A stretch of 64,000 nucleotides of DNA from contig QXCR01000003.1 in the NCBI GenBank assembly GCA_004380135.1, positions 186,001-250,000 on the forward strand, written 5' to 3'. Positions 33,256 to 42,672 of the stretch are shown piece by piece; the first letter of the stretch is position 1, and every line of letters starts with the position of its first letter. The translations under genes were made by a program, and so were the position numbers. The notes below the pieces were generated by a model that was not told where the DNA came from, made no database searches, and saw only the letters and a list, made by a program, of their open reading frames with translations. The stretch comes from Stemphylium vesicarium (taxonomy: Eukaryota; Ascomycota; Dothideomycetes; Pleosporales; Pleosporaceae).

Positions 33256-33910
33256 GATGGGTTAAGAAGAGGGGAAAATCACAAATCCAATGATGTTGGA
33301 TGCTCTATAAGGATGATCCGGTATTTATTGACCGTCACTTTAAGCCATCGTGCCCCATCCGAGGCATGCAGCGTTTGAGATGCATCATGCAGGTTCCACG
33401 GCCCACCCCACATGTTCGGAGAGATGAATCCTAGGCATCTCGTATGCGGATAGAGGGGATGTGGAGTAAAGCCTGAAGAGTTGAAGCCACTGCCGTCAAG
33501 CGCATTTACTCCAACTAACGAGATTCGGCCCGGAGTGATGGCGGGGAAAGTACATCGTACATGACGTACAGACAGTGTCAGCGAGCGATTGTCGCCGTAT
33601 CGAAACCTCCAAGGGTATTTGGCGTTTACCTAACCATCTCTTAGAGTGACCTCGAATGCGCGACCATGCACAAAGCGATGAAATTTTTTGTTCGTGAGGG
33701 TGTGAAAGTGGATCGCGGACAGCATTCTCGCACAAAGGCAGCCGTCTTTTAGTCAGCGCTCGCTGTTCAACCCTCCGAAGCCACCGAAAATCATCCTTCC
33801 CTCAGCAAGACAGCCAGAACGGCGCCTTGGCCAGCACCAACAGCGCATCGTGACCAATACAGCGCGATATAAATACTGACTTTGATGTACGACTAACTAA
33901 CCCAGAAACC
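33256..33910. promoter_or_regulatory. Divergent promoter of P450 and DUF924 gene
   Basis: This 655-bp region separates two divergent genes. TATAAATA at 33868-33875 lies 35 bp before the DUF924 start codon at 33911. I see no coding frame. Confidence 0.5.
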
Positions 33911-34831
33911 ATGCTTACATGCTTCACAGTCCGCTCGTCGCTGCGCGTCGTACCGTCCAGCCTATATCTATCCAGCTTCTGCTCGTCGAACCTCCAGCCA
34001 GCGAAGTTCTATACACCATTTCAACGCGCAATGTCTACCTCACCGTTCAAGCTTGATCCCTCGCTGTTCAATCCCGCGCTTTATAACCGTGTAAAAGACC
34101 TCTGGTTCACCGGCATCGACAAAACGGGACAGACCCTCGACATGAGCGTTGCAAAGCGATGGTTCGTGCCCACGCCCGAAGAACGCGATACCTTCGACAC
34201 GCAATGCAGGAGTGAGTTCAGCCGCGCACTCGAAGCCATCGGGCCGGAGACACTCCCTGATGCAAACGCGCAACCATTCCTCGACGAATTAGAGCGCGTT
34301 GCTGAGAAGGACGCGCAGGAGGATACAGAGGCAGTCGCGTGGACGGCGTTGAGTCTGGTGCTGTTGTTAGATCAGATACCGAGGAATATATACCGGACGG
34401 AAGAAGGTCTGAGACGAGTGTACACGCATTACGATCGCATTGCGCTTTCCCTCGTTCGTAGCTTGTTATCCCACTCTTCGGCCCTGCCTCGCCCAGACAC
34501 ACATCCTGCCTTCCGTCTCTCCTCAGCGCTGAGAGCATGGTTCTACATGCCGCTCATGCACTCTGAAGATCTCGCTGCACACGACTTGTTCGACGACGTG
34601 GCGGGCGAGTTTGCGACAGAGCTCAATGTGCTGGAGGGGTACAAGGGGTCGAAGATTTTTCTGGACAAGGAGGTGGAGTCCGGAAGAGAACATAGAGATA
34701 TCCTGGAGAGATTTCGTAGGTATCCGCATCGGAATAGGGCGTTGGGGAGGGTGAGTACGCGGGAGGAAGAGAGGTTTATGGAGGGGGGTGGGGCGACGTT
34801 TGGGGTTGGGCAGGGCGATGCAGAGGGTTAG
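33911..34831 (+). CDS. DUF924 family protein
   Basis: An intronless gene of 306 aa. The DUF924 (TPR-like helical) family is recognised from LLLDQIPRNIYR, FYMPLMHSEDL and RFRRYPHRNRALGR, the three most conserved blocks. The biochemical function of the family is unknown. The first 40 residues (LTCFTVRSSLRVVPSSLYLSS...) look like a mitochondrial presequence; an internal Met at 34031 (MSTSPFKLDP) would give a cytosolic form starting where the domain begins. The TATA box sits very close to the first ATG, so both forms, or only the shorter one, may be made. Confidence 0.9.
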   Translation: MLTCFTVRSSLRVVPSSLYLSSFCSSNLQPAKFYTPFQRAMSTSPFKLDPSLFNPALYNRVKDLWFTGIDKTGQTLDMSVAKRWFVPTPEERDTFDTQCRSEFSRALEAIGPETLPDANAQPFLDELERVAEKDAQEDTEAVAWTALSLVLLLDQIPRNIYRTEEGLRRVYTHYDRIALSLVRSLLSHSSALPRPDTHPAFRLSSALRAWFYMPLMHSEDLAAHDLFDDVAGEFATELNVLEGYKGSKIFLDKEVESGREHRDILERFRRYPHRNRALGRVSTREEERFMEGGGATFGVGQGDAEG

Positions 34832-35540
34832 ATGCAGATGACTATTAAGTTTTCTAGTAATTGAGAATAATCATCTTAAACTACACAAAGCTGATGTTCG
34901 TTGTGAACTCATTGCGGGATTACATGATGCTCACGTAGCGGCTCTCGTCTGGGCCGTTGGACCTTCACTCCTTTGCAAAACGTCATTCTACCAGTATTAC
35001 GACAGGACAACGTCTTATCACTGAATCCGAACCCATATTCTGACCGAGCGGTGTCCCTTATCCCAATCAGCGCGCACACGAGAAAATTGGTTTCGAATTC
35101 AGCGTTTAATGATTTTTTGTCGTGTCAAGCGTTCATGTATTTCGGGCGATTTAGACATGATCGCATAGATTAATCCGCATGTCTACCAGCGCTAACTCAA
35201 TGGCCACATTCAACGATGTCTGATGTCTTCGCACCAACTTTTGAAATTATGGAAATAACTCCCAGGGGTTTGGCGTTCGTCGTCCACTGTAGCCAGCCAG
35301 CTCGCCCATCAACCAATCTTTCAAGTCCTACCACACGTACTGCATAGTTCGCTACGAAAAAACATAGGCGCTCCCTAGTAGGTGCCAGGGAGCCTGTCAA
35401 AACACAGCGACGAATTTCAACCACGGGGTCATGCGAAACAGTCCTACAGCCATCTCATCCACCCAGGTACCTATTCAAAGAAAAAGAAAGATGCAGCAAC
35501 CCTTTGACGCTCCTCTGGGAGCTTTATGAGGACAAAAAAG
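34832..35540. other. Intergenic region downstream of DUF924 gene
   Basis: These 709 bp precede the tRNA gene's 3' end. Short open frames on both strands have no recognisable content. The only signal is the Pol III terminator, listed separately. Confidence 0.45.
35534..35539 (-). terminator. Pol III T6 terminator of tRNA-Pro
   Basis: Six T residues on the minus strand begin two nucleotides after the discriminator base. Confidence 0.85.
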
Positions 35541-35684
35541 GGGTCTTACCGCGACTCGAACGCGGGGCCTCTCGCAAGCTGTGCTTGGGTGTTACCCTAA
35601 GCGAGAATCATACCACTAGCTGGTGAATTGTTAGTATTCTGATGGAGTTGAATGTGCTAATGGGAGTACATACACCATAAGACC
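35541..35684 (-). tRNA. tRNA-Pro(AGG) with two introns, one spliceosomal-like in the D arm
   Basis: Reading the minus strand, the mature 72-nt tRNA comes from 35684-35674, 35619-35595 and 35576-35541. The 7-bp acceptor stem is perfect (GGTCTTA with TAAGACC), the T arm is CCGCG-TTCGAGT-CGCGG, and the anticodon stem is CTCGC/GCGAG with anticodon AGG at 35598-35596. The 18-nt insert at 35594-35577 is the usual anticodon-loop intron. The 54-nt insert at 35673-35620 interrupts the D arm and splits the Pol III A box (TGGT|CTAGTGG). It begins GTATGT, has TACTAAC at 35636-35630 and ends ACCAG, which are exact spliceosomal marks; its removal rebuilds the canonical Pro D arm. CCA is not encoded, as normal for eukaryotes. 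The intact stems and terminator argue for a working gene rather than a relic. Confidence 0.85.
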
Positions 35685-36176
35685 ATTTCTTAGCGCTGCT
35701 GTAGCTGCTATTGATGAGATAACGACCATTCAATGATAATATAATGGTATTGGAAATATGGATGTTGAAAATTTAGCCAGTCGGTGGGACTTCGGTGGCG
35801 CTTACGGCCGCGAACACCATGGTGGGGCAACTTGAATCAGTTACTCAGCGGGAAAATCGAATGAAGGAACATCATTTCATCCATGGGTTCAATTTCATAA
35901 TTCAGATGAATAGACGAGGTGACCTCATTTTATACACATTCACACTTTTTGCTACTTTCGCTGGACCACTCCCTTCAGAGCTCCGATTGTTGCGTCAGAT
36001 GCGCTATCGCAAGGGTCGTGCCGCATCCTCGACATCATGAACGCGTCTTTCATCAATAGCAGCTACAGCAGCTAGCCTGTTCTAACAACTTCCACTCCAC
36101 GACCTGATATACTTCGATGGCTGGTACTATCCCAAAACCACGGTTACTGGATCAGAATACGCCGGAATAAGGCACA
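35685..36176. other. Intergenic region upstream of tRNA and of the next gene
   Basis: The 492 bp are the 5' flank of the tRNA (minus) and the promoter of the following plus-strand gene. Nothing else is supported. Confidence 0.4.
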
Positions 36177-37695
36177 ATGGTGCGACTCTTCGTCCCTGAA
36201 GGTGGGTTCTTAGAGTACTCAGGTCGCGTCGAGCTAGGTAGCTAATCTGACTCCGAATCTAGGCGAAGGACAACATGCCGTCACGCGAAAATTGCCTCCC
36301 TTCCTCCCCGCTGAACCCAGCCTCATCACCTCGCCATGGAGAAGTTCGGTCGCTGCCGCGGCGTTGACTGGCTTCCTCGCACTCGTCGGACGGTCCAGAC
36401 CAGGCACATTTCTTCGGTCTGCGGCTTTCTTCAGCACCGTAGATCTGTCATGGACCGCCGCGAGTTTACATGGACAACGGGAGCTCAACAGGGGCATTTT
36501 CAAGATGGAGGGAATTGAGCCAACGCCCAGCAAGCTGTGGGAAAAGACGGACAAGTGGAGCCCAGAAGACATCACACTAGGCGGAGGAGCATTAGGGATT
36601 TTCCTGGCCTTGAACCCCCGCGCTCTACCTGGTGCTGGTGGGATCTCGCGATTTCTGGGCGCAGCCACAGTTGGTTGTGCGCTGGGCTTGAAGTTTGGCC
36701 AAGCCTACTTGTTTCAAGTCCCCCCGCAGCTCGTGGGTCTTATCGAACAATCCGACGCCGCTGTTCGAGATCGCGCGTGCGAGAAATTACTGGAAAACAG
36801 CGAAGCAAAGAATTCACTCTCGCGTATCGGAAAGCTCGCGCTTAGATACAACGCATCTGCAGAGGTGCGCATTATACGGCGCATCCTGGATAAGGTTGGT
36901 GGAAGACGGGGAGTGGGCGGCATGACAGGGCTTGGTGGACCACAACCCCATGGAACACCTATGCAACAGTCACCTCACGGGCAGGATTCGCTTGCGCAAC
37001 TGAAGCAAGAGATGGAAAAATACACCGTCATCCAAGTCGAATTCAAGGAAAGCCAACTTGCAGGTCCCGACATGGAGGCAGGCTACCGAGCCTACAAAGA
37101 CAGACTCTCGGCGCGAGATACGAGGAGCATACAAGACTGGTTAGAACAAGTTCAGGATCTCAAGAAGAGAACCGGCGCCGAAATAGAATTCGTCTGGAAG
37201 CACCTAGCAGAAAGAGAGCACGAGTTCTACTTGGGTGTCGAGGAAGATCGCGAACGCGATATTTTCTGTCGCGAGCTGCAATTACTCAATAACATGGCCG
37301 CAGACCTGGTGACGCGATATGCGATCCTAGGCTACCACGAAGCCGACGCGCAGAAGCAGTTACAGCAACTGAAGCAACTCGACGCGCCCATCGCGCCGTA
37401 CGTCACGTCGCAGCTACCTATGGAAAATGTTCAAGAAAGCAGGGTCAGCCCGCACATTGTCACCGAGCAGGTGCGAACCAATTGGACGAGGCAGAAAGAG
37501 CTACTGAGCCACCTCGAAAGCAGTCTTTCACAACGGGATATGATGAAGCTCGAGCCGGGGAGTCCCAATGCGGAGCATTATAAGCATCTGAGGGAGAATG
37601 TGGATGCGCTGAAGAAGAATGTTGAGGCTACTGAGAGGCTGCTTAGGTGGTTTGAGGATCGGGTGGTGGCGGCTGATCAGCTGTCGGAGAAGTAG
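36177..37695 (+). CDS. Membrane and coiled-coil protein of unknown function
   Basis: A 25-nt first exon (36177-36201, MVRLFVPEG) splices over 61 bp to 36263-37695 for 485 aa. I do not recognise the family. Two hydrophobic stretches (about SSVAAAALTGFLALVG and LGGGALGIFLALNP) near the N-terminus could span a membrane. The remaining part is helical and charged, with heptad-like Leu spacing (for example LQQLKQLD, LKKNVEATERLL) that suggests coiled coil. Around residue 255 there is a Gly/Pro/Gln-rich linker. The start is set by the clean donor after Glu-Gly and by lack of another ATG in the long frame before residue 78. Confidence 0.7.
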
Positions 37696-38155
37696 AGGGA
37701 GGACTTGATAGACCTTGATGCCGAGTAGAACCAACGATATCTATGCTTTCCACATTATATCTCTGGAGGAGTCTATTGGACTTGCACCTTTGGTTTCGAC
37801 TTATAATTCTATGATTGCTGGAATGATGCGATTTGGAGACGCCTGTGTGATGATCAAACAACGACACAAACCGACTCTATCACAATGCCAGCGATAAAGC
37901 AACCAGCATCAAGCACGTTATCCACTACCAACAGAGAAGTCATTCAAACCAACAGCCATCGCATATCTTCGATCGCCATCGGATTCGCCCGGACCTTCCT
38001 TTGTAGCGATAGCTCGCAGCTCCAGCTGGCGCGCGTGCCCCACGTAGCAAACCTCGGGCCCCGCGTCATAATCGCAGTTCAAAAGGCGCCTCCGCGCGAC
38101 GCGTCGCCCTTTCTTTCCTTTTCCCTTTTCCGTTTCCCTCTTTTTCTTACCGATC
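37696..38155. other. Intergenic region upstream of cytidine deaminase
   Basis: The 460 bp are the promoter of the deaminase gene, with a pyrimidine-rich run (CTTTC/CTTTTCC) just before the start, as is common in fungal promoters. No other gene is seen. Confidence 0.45.
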
Positions 38156-38812
38156 ATGTCCAACAACGCCGTACCAAAGTTCAGCCCAAGCGAAGCTGTA
38201 ACAGAGAAAGATGGCTTGATCCACGGTGTTTCGGCGCAGGAGCTGCAAGTGTTGGGCGAGCAGGCTTTTGACGCGAGGGGACGGGCTTACTGTAAGTTGA
38301 ACTCCATGGAACCGTGAATGAGTTCCAGCGAGAGTCTCTGGAAGAGAGAACAACGAGAAAGAGTTGTGGGCTGACAGTCATAACCCCCAGGCCCCTACTC
38401 CCTCTTCCGCGTCGGCGCCGCCCTCCTCCTCAACACCTCAGACCCAACCTCAACCTCAAAATCCCACACCATACTCGGTGCAAACGTAGAAAACGCTTCC
38501 TACCCCGTCGGCACCTGCGCCGAGCGCGTCGCAATGGGCACAGCCATCATGTCCGGCCACGGGCTCGGCTCCTTCAAAGCCGTCGGCGTAACAACAGACA
38601 TTGAGGACTTTTGCTCCCCTTGCGGAATGTGCCGGCAATTTTTGAGAGAGTTTTTGAAACTTGAGACCCCGATTTTCATGTTTAATAAGGAGGGCAAGTG
38701 GATTGTTAGGACCATGGGCGAGCTGTTGCCGTTGAGCTTTGGGCCAGATGTGCTACCGCCGAGAGAGACGCTGAGGAAGGGGCAGGAGGAGGATAAGGCA
38801 AAGACTGCGTAG
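38156..38812 (+). CDS. CDD1: Cytidine deaminase
   Basis: Two exons (38156-38291 and 38391-38812) with a 99-bp intron encode 185 aa. The zinc site is complete: the Cys and catalytic Glu in VENASYPVGTCAERVA and the Cys pair in SPCGMCRQF. The intron splits the codon before PYSLFRVGAAL, the substrate-binding region. It deaminates cytidine and deoxycytidine to uridine and deoxyuridine in the pyrimidine salvage pathway and should act in the cytosol as a tetramer. The C-terminal extension after LSFGPDVLPP is Lys/Glu-rich. Housekeeping gene, no functional link to neighbours. Confidence 0.95.
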
Positions 38813-39331
38813 TTTTTTTCTTGTTTGAGGATGATTTTGTGTTGTAGAAATGGAGTCTAAGCATGCTGGAGAGGCGTTGGTGGCGGGCGTGTGTGTATGC
38901 ACGAATGAGTATTCTAGAGGGTATATATTTTTACAATAGAGCTTCAGTGCTCACGTTACATATTCCACGTTTCTAACCCGACCATCGTATTCATCTATCA
39001 TGACTGCGAGCTCTAAAGCATATAACTTACCCCAAATGACTTTGCCATTGCCCCTCTGACCTGCCCCGCGGAAAGCCACCATCCACCGCGATAAGCCTGC
39101 GATAAGGAAGTTCCCCCTGCTCACCCTGACAGCTGCATGATGCCATGTCGCATCTCCGCGCCCCGTGGATATGTACACTGATAAAATCGACCCTTTCCAA
39201 GCGAATTGTTCGAACGGCTAGTCGATATGATATGATATCCCATCCTGCGCCGGTACGCGCATAAAACGTTTTCTTTTCTACTTCAAATACACAACTTAGT
39301 GTGGTCAATCGACTTGCCGAACGATCGCAAG
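38813..39331. other. Intergenic region
   Basis: The 519 bp hold the 3' flank of the deaminase and the promoter of the SDR-like gene. I see no gene. Confidence 0.45.
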
Positions 39332-40417
39332 ATGGCAGAAAGCAATGGGAATAGAGATGCAGGAATCACTGACTCGGAACACTTTTCGCCATACAGAGCT
39401 GATGGGAAACTTGTGAGTGCCCCCAAATAAATTTTGAAATCTGAGAAAATGAAGAAGTCGAAGTGACGGGAATTGGAGTGTCGAGACAACAAAACATCAA
39501 GCTAAAATCAAGGGATGTTATAGTACGGCTTCGTCTGTGTAGTAACAGGCGCAACACAACCCGTAGGAAAAGCCATAGTATCCGAACTCGCAGGTCCGTC
39601 TTCCCAAACTCCCACCTCAAGCAACAGAACAATCCCCTGACCCTCCCCACCACCAGCCCACGGCGCAGCATGCATCTACGCCTGCAGCACCGAGCCCACT
39701 CCCCCGCCTTCTACCTCTTACCCCAACACAAAAATAATCCCCTACCCGTACAACCCGGCCTCAGAAGAAGATACCCTAACCCTCATCGACGACATCCTCA
39801 ACACCTGGGGGCGACTCGACATCTGGACGAGTTCAACGGGCCTCCTCGGTCCCCCCTCGATAGCGCAAACAGGACCCCGAGACCTCTACGCCGCATTCGA
39901 CACAAACGCGCTACCGGCATTCTTCGCGCTCAAGTACGCACCCGCTGCGATGCAGAAGACGACGCCGAAAGGCAGCTATCCCAACGCCGCGCCGAAAGAT
40001 GTGCCGTACGGGTCTATCATCGTAGTCACCAGTGTGGCGGGTACGTATGGAGGGTGTTGGGCGCCGGCTTTCACGATGGCGTCGCATGCGGCTCTGGGCG
40101 TTGTGCGGTCGGGTGTTCTGGTGCTGAAGGGGAGTGGAGTTAGGATCAACGCTATTACAGCGGGCCAGATCGATGTCGGTGTTGATTTGGAGAATTGCGG
40201 GCTTAAAGAGATGGCGCAAGGACAGTTTCCGCCCGCGAGTCTGCAGGCAAGTGAGAGCCAGAAGAGGGGGATTGGGCTCGAGAGGGCAGGGAGGCCGGAG
40301 GAGGTGGCGAGGACGGTGGGGTTTTTGGCGAGTGGATTTAGTAGTTATGTTACCGGCGCGGAGTTAAGGGTTGATGGCGGGGCGGGGGTTATGAATCCGA
40401 TTACGGTGCCTGTGTAG
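39332..40417 (+). CDS. Short-chain dehydrogenase-like protein with degenerate active site
   Basis: Three exons (39332-39412, 39524-39593, 39657-40417) give 303 aa. The Rossmann start is VVTGATQPVGKAIVSELA, and the C-terminal pattern GRPEEVARTVGFLASGFSSYVTGAELRVDGGAG is typical of classical SDRs. The catalytic Ser is kept (VVTSVAG), but where YxxxK is expected the sequence is TMASHAAL, with Thr for Tyr and His for Lys. The NNAG motif is replaced by SSTG, and the Gly-rich loop lacks its middle Gly. The fold is likely retained while normal SDR chemistry is not, so a binding or structural role is possible. A Pro/Thr-rich insert (TEPTPPPSTS) lies after the second strand. The gene is otherwise open and spliced normally, so I do not call it a pseudogene. 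Confidence 0.78.
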
Positions 40418-40542
40418 AAGACAGCGAGGGTGGCGTATTGTAGGGTGACGATTAGGCGGTATGAGAGGTGGTATTGCGTCGTTTCCCATGGAAGCGAATA
40501 TTCTACGGTCCCCTTTCTTGATGCTCATAAGACTCATTCCTT

Positions 40543-41313
40543 CTAATGCTGCAGCACAACCGGCACACCCTTCTCCCAATTCTCAATGCTCTCTTTGATA
40601 TTGACCCAATACCTCAACTTCACAGCCTCACTCTTCGCAGCATCCAGATCATCCTCTTTAAACGCCTTATCGATAACCTCCGTACTCTCTCTTATCCTCT
40701 CTTCATTCTGCTCCCTCATCTCCATCAAATCCTCTTCCTGCTCAGCTTCCTCAATGCTCTCCCTCGCCTCCAGCACCTCCATCAACAACTCCGGGTCATC
40801 CACCTTGGCCGTCTCATCTTCGGCGACTTCGATGCCCCGCAGTGAAAGCAGATATTGTGCGCGTAGCAAAGGATTTTGCAGTGTCTTGTAGGCTTCGTTT
40901 ATGCGTGCAGACGTCGCTTCGGCGCGCTTCTTATCGGCCTGTGGATGGAGATCGGGATGCGCGCGTGCTTGCAGTTGGAGAAACTCTCGTTTCAAGGCGC
41001 TGAGATCGATGGCGAAGGGGCCGTTCGGTGGCGGGCCGGATGGTAGCGATGTGGGGAAGAAGTCGTAGTGTGTTTGCGGGACTGGGGCTGGCTGCGCAGC
41101 TGCGGATTGTTGTGTGTCAAACGGCTTTTCGACATTATTCGCTTGAAAAGCCGTGGACTGGAAGTTACGGCTTGTTGTTTGACGTGGTATGCGGTGCGCG
41201 CAGAGAACACATGGTGCGGCGCTTTGTGGCGGGCGGAACGGCGAGGAAACGGTGGATTCTGAGTTAAGTGCCGCACGGAATCTACGCGCTGCTGATGGAC
41301 GGAAGGAGCGCAT
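40543..41313 (-). CDS. JAC1: Mitochondrial J-type co-chaperone for Fe-S cluster transfer (HscB/Jac1)
   Basis: An intronless gene of 256 aa. A basic N-terminus (MRSFRPSAARRFRAAL) serves as mitochondrial presequence. The J domain has THYDFFPT, LKREFLQLQARAHPDLHP with the HPD motif, and ARINEAYKTLQNPLLRAQYLL. The C-terminal HscB domain (LLMEVLEARESIEEAEQEEDL, then a helix ending in LRYWVNIKESIENWE) binds the Isu scaffold. The protein hands the loaded scaffold to the Hsp70 Ssq1. An upstream in-frame ATG at 41460 exists, but 41313 gives the better presequence. Compared with the yeast protein it has a longer linker after the presequence. Confidence 0.93.
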   Translation of the reverse strand: MRSFRPSAARRFRAALNSESTVSSPFRPPQSAAPCVLCAHRIPRQTTSRNFQSTAFQANNVEKPFDTQQSAAAQPAPVPQTHYDFFPTSLPSGPPPNGPFAIDLSALKREFLQLQARAHPDLHPQADKKRAEATSARINEAYKTLQNPLLRAQYLLSLRGIEVAEDETAKVDDPELLMEVLEARESIEEAEQEEDLMEMREQNEERIRESTEVIDKAFKEDDLDAAKSEAVKLRYWVNIKESIENWEKGVPVVLQH

Positions 41314-42178
41314 TTCTGGGTACGTGAGGCGTATATGCAGGTATCGTTGTAGTGCAGTAGAGGAAACGAGCAATCGGCGGTCGATTATGTGTTGTGTGTT
41401 GAAGCCGTAGAAACAAAATAATTCCGCGTTCCAGTTCCGACTGGTTACGTCATCCATCACAATGGCTGTACCAATGAGAGTAAGACGACGATGACAGAGT
41501 CTACTAGAAACTCGAGCGATAGCTAATGGTCTTGTTCAGAATAGCAGATGATTTATTTCTGCACATACCTGAAGAATGTTTCGATACGAAACCTCCACAA
41601 GCATGTGATCACCAGCGATACATCTTCCAAGCACTTTCCTGAAGGGGCGCCTATTAATTCATCGTCCTTCTCGGCCGCTTGTTGCAAGCAGCAGCCAGTA
41701 AGCTCTCCCTATTAATCATCTCAGACATCGCCGGAATATCGGACCCTCAGCTTCTTCCATCGCTTCTCAAACGCGGATGTCGCATGACTTACTTTGTGTT
41801 CTCAGTCGGAGCTCGCTCTCATACAGTCCCTGTAACAAGGCTCTTGCTTACGATGCAATTCCATTAGCTGACCGTCAACTAGGGGCTTAGGCTCTCATAT
41901 GTCTAAAATGCCAAGGTGTTTACCAAAAAATCTTTGTTCCCGTCGTCACTACGTTCAAAACCCTTTTTCGTGTCACCACCATCTAGCATGCAAGCATTTC
42001 GTCACCAGACTGAGGATCCGAAATCTACATTTCATTCTCATTTCTTACGTCATCGGGTAGCATTAATTTGCTCCATCAACACAATCCTTACACAAGGAAG
42101 CTGTACCTTGAAAATTTCGGCTTACATCATCCAATACACCAACAGTCAGCGGAGGTCACTCCGTTCTTGACTTCGACC
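41314..42178. other. Gene-poor stretch
   Basis: The 865 bp contain the promoter of the co-chaperone and no supported gene. It is the left part of a disturbed region that also holds three broken reading frames. Confidence 0.45.
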
Positions 42179-42424
42179 TCAGTAATTACCGTACCATTGC
42201 TCATCTTCGCCTTGCTTCGCATTCTGATCATACTGCCTCCTCTCTTGCTGCTGTCTATACTTCCTTCGTGCTGTAGCGTCAGCTTCCCCTTCACAGCTTT
42301 TGCACTTACCGCCGGCATAATAGTCTGTTTAGTGCTTCTCACAGCGAAGGAAATGCTTTCTACAGTGACCAGTCTTGCCGCACCAGCAGTAGTGGATTGC
42401 CTTTGCGCCGAGTTTGCGTGCCAT
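42179..42424 (-). pseudogene. Small Cys-rich reading frame with an in-frame stop
   Basis: From an ATG at 42424 the minus strand reads a 31-residue basic peptide with HYCWCGKTGHCRKHFLRCEKH, then a TAA (42331-42329), then continues in the same frame for about 50 codons with GGKCKSCEGEADATARRKYR. The spacing of Cys and His (CxC, CxxH-like, CxxC) looks like a small zinc-binding protein of the kind common as hypothetical proteins in ascomycetes. One stop separates the halves. It may be a decayed gene; I cannot exclude chance. Confidence 0.4.
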
Positions 42425-42672
42425 TGTTTATCTGGGGTAAAGCGACTTGACAGATTGTTGTATAGCTGGTTGATTGCAAGGAGTTTAGTAATGTTGTGGT
42501 GCGATGGTAGGACATTCTGATAACCCTAAATACTCATGCCGATACACTGATTTAGTGAGGGTATAGGTCCTGCAGTGCAAACCTGGAGTTATCACTGTGA
42601 AATTGGAGGATTGACGTAGTGTTGAAACAAAGGCAATTCCTCTTTGTGACAAAGCTGTCTTTATCACATCTT
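42425..42672. other. Short spacer without recognised features
   Basis: The 248 bp between the Cys-rich reading frame and the first phosphotransferase relic show no gene or repeat that I can support. Confidence 0.4.

Noticed and set aside
35620..35673. D-arm insert of tRNA-Pro as assembly artefact or random insertion
   Set aside because: The insert has exact GTATGT, TACTAAC and CAG signals and its removal restores the canonical sequence to the base, which an artefact or random insertion would not do.
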